NCBI GenBank assembly: GCA_016987375.1
Contig: PJRA01000313.1
Coordinates: 1,442,715 to 1,506,714 of the forward strand
Length of the DNA: 64,000 bases
Direction of reading: 5' to 3'
From: Brachionus koreanus
Lineage: Eukaryota > Rotifera > Eurotatoria > Ploima > Brachionidae
Part shown: piece after piece, positions 24,201 through 34,050 of the stretch
Numbering within the stretch: the first letter of the stretch is position 1
Layout of the letters: each line of letters opens with the position of its first letter
Position numbers and translations under genes: made by a program
The notes under the pieces: generated by a model
Databases searched by the model: none
Told to the model about the DNA's origin: nothing
Seen by the model: only the letters and a program-made list of their open reading frames with translations

Positions 24201-26548
24201 TTATTAAAAAAATAAAAATGATATCTTCTTCGATTTAAACTTAATAATTTTTTAACATTATCAAAAAAGGTTTTGATACAATAGAACAGAAAATAATGTT
24301 TATAACAAAAATTCTTATAACTTTTCTTATAAAAGTCAAAAGCAAGTTCAGTAAATGCAACACGGTGCAACATTCAAAGTTGCACTATTATCAAAAATTT
24401 GGTAAAATTCTGCAAATTTAGCATAATTTAAATTTGGACAAATTAAGCTATAGACTTTTGATGACTTTAACTTTTGGTGCAACTAGCGGGTGATGCATAA
24501 GTAAATGGACAAAAGTTAAGTTAACTTGCCTGATCATTTGCATGATCAGGGGATCATATATATATCAATTTATTAACTACCAACCATTAGCTATAATATT
24601 GGAAAATTATTTTTTTAAATGCCACTAAATTATAAATTATGAAATTTATGTTTGAGTGAAAAAGTATACGAGAGAGGTTGGCAAGCCTCAACAGAGCAAC
24701 AGCTGATTATCCGCATTAAATTAAAGTTGAAGGACTTTGACTTAAATTTTGTGAAATACCTTATGACCGGGGTCAAAGCAAAGCTCAGAAAAATTGGTCC
24801 CNNNNNNNNNNNNNNNNNNNNNNNNNNNNNNNNNNNNNNCTATTGAAAAATAAATTCTTTACATCAGAAAAAAAACAGAACTTAATAGCATTTTTATTTT
24901 TTGAGATATTCGCTTTTATTTTTTGTCCATTTACTTTTGCATCACCCGTTAAGTATGTTGCAGTTAGTTGCATTTACAGAACAAATTAAAAGTCTTTAGA
25001 AAAAAAAGTATAAGCTTTTTAGCATTAATTTTTGTTCTTTTTTTTATTTTGTAACAAATTTAACAAAGCCCAAAAAAGTAAATTAAGAAATTGACAGAAA
25101 CAGAACAGACAAAATTTATTCCAGTTTTAAATAAAACTATTTCAGCCTCAAATTTAGCAAAAAATTTACCAATTGGCAAGAAAAAAGTTAAAATTACACC
25201 AAACAAGACTAAAAAGCTTTAGAATTCCAGTCAACAGATGATTTTCATCAATTATTATTAGATTAAAATTAATCTTTCATTTAATTAAAATTAAAGACTA
25301 AAACATTTAAATAAAATTGCGTAAAACAGAAGATTTATTTTTTTAAAAGATCATTAAAAAGATCACCCAAATTAATTTTCATTTCTAGTCGTTTCTTTAA
25401 ATCTTGATCCATACTTAACATACATCATTTTTTTGCTAAAAATAATTTTAAAAAAAGCAGATATCTTTTTAAATAAAAGTTTGATTGCTAATAAAAAATA
25501 TTGATTGCTTAAGCACATTTTTAGCCGAAGAAAACTAATTTTGTTTAAAAAAAAATTACAAACCAATTATGTATGAAGAGGGTGTCTGTAAATTAGTTGA
25601 TAACGATAAAGACCGGGTGTACAAATTTTGCCTCTCATTTTCAGGAGTAAACATAAGCGTAAGGTGCTTTTGCTGTTGGTTACGTTGCTGCTGTGTCGGA
25701 TGAGGATACTGATGTAAATGCTGTTGTTGCTGTATTTGTTGTTTTGAAATGTTCTTGATTTTTTTCTGCTGTGCATCTTCCAATTCTTTTTCTTTTTGTT
25801 TGGCAAGCCGTTTATTATAAAGGTGATCAGCGGACAATATTCGTTGCTTTTTGTTTTTTATTTCTTTTTTGTACTCGTTGTCGGAATCGGGTTGATCCGG
25901 TTCACTCAATTCCACATCAGATATTTCAGCTTGATTTTTCAACGAGTCATTCCTTTGAAATCGTTTAATTTCATTGGAATTTTTGGCTCTTTGACTCGAT
26001 CGTTTCATAGACTCTCGTCTCAACAGCATTATGGGACTAATTTGTTTAGTTGGATTTATTTTTTCATTCAAAGAACTAATTCTGTTAAATTTATGCTCAG
26101 CTATTTTTTCTCCGTGTTCTCTAAATTCACTTTTGGACTTTTCAAGAGCTCTGTGCGAGCTCAAGCTCATAAACATGTTAGTAGAAGAAGGCTTTAGTTC
26201 AGTCTCGTCAAAATATTCAATAATGCCTCGGGCGTCCAAGTCGTCGATGCGAACACTTTGTCTAGCCATAGGCCCAGCATCGTACTCGTCATTAAATTCA
26301 TCATCAAAGTCATGGTCGTCAGACAAGTGCTGAATTTCAAACCGGCTCAAGTTGTGCTCCATGAATGACTTAGGTGAGCTAGCAGCTTTTTTCTTTCGTT
26401 TAGTTTGAATTGTTTGTTGCTGCTGATTTGTATCTGTATTTAGAATGGAAGAAATAGCTCGGTTCGAGTTAACTGTTGTTGTTGTTGTTGATGAAGAATC
26501 ATTGTTTTCATCGTTTTGATCGTTTTTGTACCGTTCTTTATCTGACAT
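21232..26548 (-). CDS. Stomatin-like protein G with a long disordered N-terminus (first exon joined by inference)
   Basis: Exons (minus strand): 26548-25564, 22680-22580, 22530-22511, 22303-22238, 22133-22090, 22036-22011, 21958-21755, 21700-21672, 21619, 21567-21232; 603 residues. The core has hairpin [66 protein letters not shown] and [12 protein letters not shown]. Exon sizes 101+20+66 equal the single 187-nt exon of E, and the 44, 26 and 204 nt exons match E exactly. The 328-residue first exon is a Gln/Ser/Asp-rich open frame starting [10 protein letters not shown]. It ends in a phase-1 G|GTTTGT donor that fits the phase-1 acceptor at 22680, as in E. That join spans a 2.9-kb intron holding a transposon and an N gap, so the 330-codon frame could instead be a separate gene. 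A 1-nt exon at 21619 is required. Confidence 0.65.
21619..21619 (-). other. Putative single-nucleotide exon of stomatin G
   Basis: The minus strand reads TCTAAAAG|G|GTAAAATAG, a G between perfect AG and GT dinucleotides. It is flanked by introns of 52 nt (21671-21620) and 51 nt (21618-21568). Joining exon 21700-21672 directly to 21567 gives a stop within three codons; adding the G restores Trp-Gly-Val-Lys-Val-Glu. Confidence 0.62.
23430..23830 (-). pseudogene. Mariner-type transposase relic, C-terminal part
   Basis: The minus-strand translation gives [20 protein letters not shown] and further on [16 protein letters not shown]. The latter corresponds to the HPPYSPDLAPSDYHLF signature of Tc1/mariner transposases. 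Frameshifts and stops throughout mark it as dead. It matches the plus-strand relic at 29.2-29.6 kb in inverted orientation. It lies within the proposed first intron of gene G. Confidence 0.7.
24486..24949. mobile_element. TA-flanked MITE with terminal inverted repeats (interrupted by an N gap)
   Basis: The left end GCGGGTGATGCATAAGTAAA and the reverse complement of the right end (ACGGGTGATGCAAAAGTAAA) agree over about 31 bp. Each end is bordered by a TA dinucleotide (24484-24485, 24950-24951), as expected for a Tc1/mariner-superfamily target site. The interior has no intact transposase and contains 38 Ns (24802-24839). It sits in the inferred first intron of stomatin G. Confidence 0.7.
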
Positions 26549-29180
26549 TTTTTTTCTCTATATGTTTTTGCTTATGATTGAGTAAGAGCCTGCTTGAAAT
26601 TGAACCTTAAAATATTTTTTTTATCTATTTTTCTTGATTTAATTGATTATCAAATTGAATTTTTTTTATTATTTTGTTATTATTTGTAAAACGCTTGAAA
26701 GAAATTTGAATTGATTTATATTCTTAAAATGCTTTTGTAATTATTATCTAATTGGAAATTTATATTTTGAAATTTTTTTCAAATAGTTTTCTTAATCGGG
26801 TTTACTTTTGTGCAAATGTTACACAAACAAAGAGCGTTCGATGTTCGATTCGGGATTGAATCAATCAAACGATGAAGAGCTAATTAAACGAAAGCCTTGA
26901 AATTGAGCGAGCGCTAGGCTTTGGGTAGGCAATTTATTTTATCTAAAATTCTACCTAAGCATTACCCGTCAATCCTAATCTAATAAAAAATTTTATTTGA
27001 ATTAAAATTCAATTTTTATTTGATTAAGTGCATCTTTATTTCACTAAAGGCCCGAAGTAAATTGTTTTTTTCTTTATAATGCCATTGAATTAAAAATTAT
27101 TCGAAAGTTAATCACTTTTAAGCACTTTAAAAGAAAAATTTATTTTTTTCTAAAAAGCGCCAAGTTTTTTATTTATCATTTGTTATAGAAAAAAAATTAA
27201 TCGGAAGTAAACAAGATTTATTAATTAAACTAAATTATCTAAAATCATATTTTCCATTATTTTAAAAATAATTATTGGAATCTGCTTGATTACAAAAAAA
27301 CTCAGTTTACTCATCAATACTTTTTAATTAGACTATTTGTATTAAAATAACACTGAGACTTGTTTCAAATTGAAAAAAATTAATATACAATTATTTTTAA
27401 TTGAAATTGTGTTTAGTTTAGTGCTGTATGATTTCTAATAGTTGACAAATTAGGGCTTTTCAAGCAGTTGAAAAATAAAATTAATTAAAGTAAAAATATT
27501 GTTATTATTTTTTAGTTAAATTCTGAAATTTCTCTCTTGATATTTGTTCTCAATAGATTAACTCAAAAATTAAAACTTTTAATTTTGATAATACTTTGAG
27601 TTGTTGAAGTAAATAAATAGATCAATAAACTGATAATTAAACTCAATTTATCGGGTAAATATTTTTTAGGTAAAATGGGTAAAAAATAGCTAATAATTAA
27701 AAAAAATTTTTTGTAACCAATATCAGATTGTCTTTAGTTTAATTTGAAAATTTTACTAGAGAAAAAACTATTTGTATTTACTTATTTTTCATTTTTACTT
27801 CCAATTAGTATAAAAGTAATTGCAAAATTAATAATTTTCATTAAGTTAAAAAAAAACGAAATCAATTTTAAAATTTATTGCTTACATTGAATAAAACAAT
27901 AAATACTAATTTTCCCAATATCTTTAAAATCTATATATTAAATTGGCTAAAATTTTGCTGATTAATATTTAGCTAATTTTGAAGAAATAATTTTTGCCTA
28001 AAAATAAATTTATGTTATTTGGTACTATTTGATAACAAATTAAGGTAAGCATAAATACACAAATTAAAATACAGAAAATATTTCAAGGGTTCTCTCCTAG
28101 TGTATCTTTCAAGTGCAATTTTAACAATCAATTAAAATTTTCTTTAAAATAAATTTTTAATGAAAATAAATAAGATAAAATATTTATAGATTATTTTAAT
28201 CCCATATGATATAATTTCATTGCATGTGGTTAAAGACAGTAATTATCGTTAGAAATGTTCTCTTGTAGAAAATCAAAATTTGCATGCTTTAACTTTGGTA
28301 TCAAATATTGAGTAAAATTATGGTTAACTCGTGCAATTTAGTGTAATATTTATTTTTTGTTTATTTGTGCATCAATTATCCAAGGATCTCTTATTAAGAA
28401 ATCAAAATTTATTAATGCTTGGATTAGAACACAAATTATAAGATTTTCTTGAATAAAAAAATATTCTTATCAAATCATATTCTATGGTTTCAACTCAATT
28501 TTTTTTGAAAGTTATTCTGGTAATGACCAAAGCCATTGAATTTTCAATTAAATTAAATTTAGCCTTTTTAATTTATTTTTAAAATCTAATTATAAGATAT
28601 AATTTTATATAAGGATTTATTTACATAAATAAAAAGACAACAATATTTAAATATCTTAAAAAAAACATCTTACTTTTTTAATAAGTTTATTATGTTGAAT
28701 CATGCAATTTTGCCGGCGTTTTTTAAAATGTTGACTTTTTAATTTTAAAAAACATTAAGACATATTATAAGTAAAAATAAACATAATTGAATGCTCTAAA
28801 AGATGACATTTCTAACTCATTTATTATTTAATTCTATAAAAATTTTATAAATTGAAAACTTTAAATAAAAATTTTGAAATTTTGGCTGTCACGGCATTAT
28901 TAGAAGAATTAGATGAAAAAGCAGCGATACAACCTTTCAAAGGAAGAAGATTCAAGAAAGATTCAGCCTTTCCCGATGATGATGTTATGGGAGAGCAACA
29001 AAGCTTACTACTCGCTAGTTATCAAATGATTTTTTCAAATCACCATCTACCATATCTCGTCATCTTTATTTAATTAACAAAGATAACAGAAGTTGCCTAA
29101 AGTTTCTCATGATTTGACAGATTTCGATATTCAATTTGTATGAAACTTCTTGAAAATATCCTCTAGATTAACTGATTTTC
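26549..29180. other. Gene-free AT-rich region
   Basis: Upstream flank of gene G and further AT-rich DNA. A short open frame at 28852-29073 has no recognisable motif and no ATG start. It adjoins the mariner relic and may belong to an insertion, so I do not call it a gene. Confidence 0.45.
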
Positions 29181-29186
29181 AGATGG

Positions 29187-29600
29187 TTTGTTAGTTATGA
29201 TGAAAAATGGATTTTTTCTCGAAATTACATAAATCGATGGTTGAACCTACCATCACAACCAGCTCAGCTAGTCGTGAAAAATGAACGCTTTGATAAAATG
29301 GTAATGTTATTTGTTTGGTCGAATTTCCAAGGCACAATAAACTTTGAGCTGGTACCAGACAGTTGTGCTATAAATGGACAACTTTATACTTATTTTTTTC
29401 TTCAAGATAACCCTTGACCTCATATAGCCAAAAGAACATAGATAAAAATAAAAGTTGGAAGGGATCGAACTTCTTCCTACTTCTTCTTCTTACTTCTGAT
29501 TATCATCTTTTAAGCTCAATAGTTAATTTTTTAAAAAGACGTTATTTTACTTATCAAAACCAATTTGATGAAGGGTGAAACTGTTTACTGATAGATGACT
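29187..29600 (+). pseudogene. Mariner-type transposase relic, middle part
   Basis: An open stretch of 76 codons (29187-29417) begins FVSYDEKWIF and continues QPAQLVVKNERFDKMVML and [16 protein letters not shown]. These match the Tc1/mariner block that carries the second catalytic Asp region (YDEKW) and the VMLCVWWD motif. It then breaks at a stop, and the following HPPYSPD region is degraded. Inverted partner of the relic at 23.4-23.8 kb. Confidence 0.75.
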
Positions 29601-32600
29601 AAAAACTTACGATCGTAATGGTTTAAATTGGGAAGATTAACTCACCAATTACAAAATACAAAATTTTTTTGACTCACCCTTACAACACCTTACCTTTGTT
29701 TCAAGTTATTTTTTTATCATTGACTAATTAAAATTTATTTTTTTATTATTTAAAAAAAAATGTCAAATTTCACTCTTAAAAAAAATATCAAATTAAAAAG
29801 ATCAGATTAATTATATATTTAGATTTTAAAATCTAATCCTTAAAAATTTTAAAACAATGATGAATAATTTATTTCTAGATTATTATCTCATTGTTATAAT
29901 AAACAAAAATAACCAGAAATCAGATAATATCTTGATGAAAAACTTGATAAACACTTTTAAATAAGAAATTTCATTTCAATTAGATAATTTAGAAAAAATT
30001 AGTGCCAGAAAAGAGAATGTTTAAACAAAATTTAAAAGATTAAAACTAAAAAGCGGAAATTTATTTTATTACTAAACTAACATTTTAATGACTTTATTTA
30101 TAAGAAAAATTTTATAGTTCTGTAAAAAGCCACATCAATTCTTTTAAAATACTTTACATTTTTTATATTATCTTTTTTTTGAGGTTCAACCTCATTTTAC
30201 AAAAAACTATATACTTAAATATATTTAAAATTGTTTTACTTAGAAATTCAATTTGCAATTTAAATTTCTCTGATAGTTTTAGAGAATTAAGTAAGATTAA
30301 ATTATACACTGCTGAAAAACCTTCCTGATAATTTTAATATTAAATTAAGCACTTATGTAAAATCAATATGATAAAATTTATTAAATACTTGATAAAATTT
30401 TTATATTTTTTTCTTAAAGATATTTGTTTTGGTATTGAAAAATCTTTCCTAAAAGCTTTATTTTTAATCCGGGAACGTTCCAATCATCATATAAATTCAA
30501 TTTTCTAATCGAATTAATGTGCCTTAAATTTTTCGAGATCATCTTGAAAAAATTTCATTTGTGTAAACAAATATGATGATATTTTTAAAGATACACAAAA
30601 GAAAAATATTATAGGGCGATAAGAGAAAAAGTTGAATAAATCCCAAAGCATTCGGTATTTCTTTAAATAAAAAAAATAAAGCTTTTCAAAAAGTCTAAAG
30701 GTCTATTTTTATTATTTAATAAATTAAAATTTTAAGTATAAAATTTTTTGCGATTGATAAAAAAAATTAAAATTATTATTTGTATGATTTATAAAAAGCA
30801 TTTTCTCTCGATAAAATTATCAAGCACTTTATCGGGAAAGATTTGAGACAGAATTTCGAGACCTCTGTCCAAAAACTAGATCAAATTAATTTTAAAACAA
30901 ATTAGAAATTCTTCTATTTATTTATAAACAACAAATTAATTTAATCAAAAATTGACTTGTTTTCTAAATATTTTAATTTTCCAGATTTACGCCATTTGAG
31001 CCTAAAGAAATCTGTTCAATAATTCTCGCGGTTAATTTTATTAATAAATTTAGAAAAATTTTTATAGGAATTTGTAAATTTTTTATTCCAATGAAAAAAA
31101 AATATATTGAAAATTATTCACTAATTTAGAAAATAGCAATAATTGCAATTGATGAATGAAAATAAAATTTAACAAAATTATTCGATTACTTGATACAGTA
31201 TAAAAAAAATGACTTTTTAAAAATAAGTTTATTTAACTAGATGAATTAATTTGAAATTGTAAATGAGAGGGATTCATCCGTTTATTTAATTTAATTTGTC
31301 AAATTGTATCCTTTTTGATAAAATTTAATGGTCTTAAACAAATTTTTGATTTTTTTTCTGTAAATCTTTATAAAAAAAAGAATTAAAATTATCTCAAGTG
31401 ACATGACTCAATTTTTTTCCGCAAAAAATTTTGATTTTTTTTTCATTCCTAAATAAAATCAATAAATAAAAAAAAAACTATTTCTCCTAAAATTTTTGAT
31501 GCTAATCTTCTGTTAATATAAAATGCAGTTTTAAAGTATACAAATTTTTTCGTTAAGAATTATTCGATAAAAAGATTATTTTTATCGATGAATAAAATTT
31601 TGATTTTATTAAACCAAATCAAACGCAAGAAAATCTTTAAATTATTTATTTCCTTAAAATTAAAATTAACTAAATAGCTTATGACGTGGTTTTATTATTT
31701 TGTAATTAACAGATTATAATCTTGAGTCCCCAAATTGTATCTGTAGGTATTCAATCGCAAATAAATCAAATAATAAATCCAACGAATTGTGTGATATGAT
31801 TAGGATTCGTTTCGTTAGCAATGAATATCTGAAATTGCAGCAATTTTTTGTCTAATTCTTTAGTATCAGCGATTTAACGTCGAATTCAATTAGAACCTCA
31901 TTAATGACTCTTATGATTAGAATTAATTTGAATTAGATAAATCGACATTCTTAATTTCTAATAAAAGCTAAGACTTCTACCAGGTTTAATAATTAATCTT
32001 GGCAATTTTTTGGGAAGATCTCAACTTCTATTAAAACTAATTTTAGCTAATTGAAGTTTTTCTCAAGTAAATAAAATTGGATTAAAAAAAGTGAAAGTAT
32101 AAAGCATATTAAATATCATTTGAAATCTAACTCTACTTTTTATAAATCATTTGCTGATAAAATAATATAAGACAAATTTTTAATTTTATTCTCATTTGCT
32201 TAATCTTTAGAACAAAAATGTTTATTCTGTTGATAATTTTTTGTTTATTTATGCAAAAAAATAAATTCTATGGCTTATTTTGGCTTTAAAATAAAAAAAT
32301 ATTGTAAAAAAATTCATAAAATAGATACAAATTTAGAATTCTCACAAAAATCCAATCTTTAATGAAATAAGATTATTTCTTATAAAATGCTTCCTTTTCT
32401 CGTAAGCATTTGCTAGGTTTTATTCTTGAGTTTTCTGTGAAATATTAAGAATAGCATAATTAAATCAAATTTAACTGATAATTTTTATAACATAATCAGA
32501 AGATTTTTTTCGTTGAATATTTGCTCTTATTTATTTTGATGATTTTTGTTAATCAGGAATATTTTAGATTTTTTTTTAGTGAAATGTTTTTTTTTAGTTA

Positions 32601-34050
32601 AATTTTAAAATATCCCAAGATTGTTTACAGTTGATTTTTTGAAATTTAAGACAAATGAACAAACCTAAAACATCATTTAAATTTACTTTAGAGGTTAAAA
32701 ATTGAATCTATTGATGCAGCATGGAGTGATTAAATCAATAAAAATCGATTTAAATATGCAATTTAAATAAAAACAACTTATTTAAAATTTATTTTTAATT
32801 ATTCTTTAGTGATTATTTAACGTTAACCCTGAATTATTTTTTCATCAAAATTATTCTTAACAGCTCTTCTTTGTCTTTATGACTTTTAATAAAAACATCA
32901 ATTTGATCTATGTTGACTTAGTAAAAAAATTAAAAAAAAAATTCTATAGATTTTTAAATGTTTAATTCTTTTCAAAAAAATAATTGTTATTTAATTTGTT
33001 TATCAAGTCTCGATATTAAATGGGGTGTTAATTTGTCGACTAAGATAAGGGCACAAGTTGGTTAATTAAGCTTGAAATTGAAAAAAAAAAAGAAAAATTT
33101 CATCAACAATTTAAACAAATTCTTGAATTTGAAAAAGCTACCGATTCTGAAAATGCTCGTTTTCGACGTGAACATAAACAGAAGATACATAAACAAAAAA
33201 ACCAAGAATAAACTCGTCGCACAAGGATCCTGAAAAAATTTAGTTCAAATAATAATTTTTACTATAAATAAAGAATTTTTTAAAATCCAATCTTTTATTA
33301 TGTTTATCTGTTGGCAACAAAATTGACTGATGAGTCAATGAAATTGGGGATTTCAGAGTCACTAAATGACCATAATTAAAATTTTAGGTTTTTTTTTGAG
33401 CTCAACTAGTATTGAAATTATATAAAAATAGTAAGTAATTTCCTAAAATTCTCATACAATTTTTAGCTAAAAAAATAGCTGAGATAATAAAGAAAAAAAT
33501 TTTAAATTTAAAAAAATTCGAAAATAAAAAAATTAACACAAAAAAGCTTAAAACCAAAAAATTTTTAAATCCTCGTATCTTTTGAATAGATTTTTCAAAT
33601 GAATATATCTTTTTTGATTTATGTAGTTTTGTAAATTTTCTTTAAAAATAATATTACTTTATAAAATTTTTATAGTTTTTTTTATAAAATAATTTCAAAT
33701 TAAAAAAACGTGTAAAAATGCTTGGTGCTTCTAATAAAATTTTAACAAAATTATTTTAACACTTCTAATAACTTAGTGTTAATAAAATTTTTGTTCAATA
33801 ATCTTAAAAATTTGATGATGAGTGTGTTCATTTGCTAGCGATTTGTTATGTAGAACAATTTTTATCTGTTTTTTTAGTATGACACATTCAATAATTCAAA
33901 AAAAATTTCTCAAAAAAGAATTTATTGCGTTTAAAGAGTGCTATACAAATATTTTTCGCAATCGAAAATAAAAACCGTATTTAAAATTCAAATCCTAATT
34001 TTTATAAAGTCATAAAATACTAAAAAAAATAATTAGATGAAACTTAAGAA
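29601..34050. other. Gene desert with scattered repeats
   Basis: 4.4 kb of AT-rich DNA. Near 33090-33212 a stop-terminated frame reads as a charged helix (ILEFEKATDSENARFRREHK) and may be a coding relic. A degraded TTAA-flanked MITE lies at about 33537-33745. The rest shows nothing I can name. Confidence 0.45.
33537..33745. mobile_element. Degraded TTAA-type MITE copy
   Basis: The interior (AATCCTCGTATCTTTTGAAT...TTGATTTATGTAG) and the end AATGCTTGGTGCTTCTA match the reverse complement of the element at 36965-37171. The left terminus follows TTAA (33533-33536) but is eroded. A 27-bp palindromic stub TTAACACT...AGTGTTAA follows at 33756-33782. Confidence 0.65.

Noticed and set aside
28852..29073. 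73-codon plus-strand open frame without ATG
   Set aside because: No recognisable motif, next to a mariner relic; not supportable as a gene.
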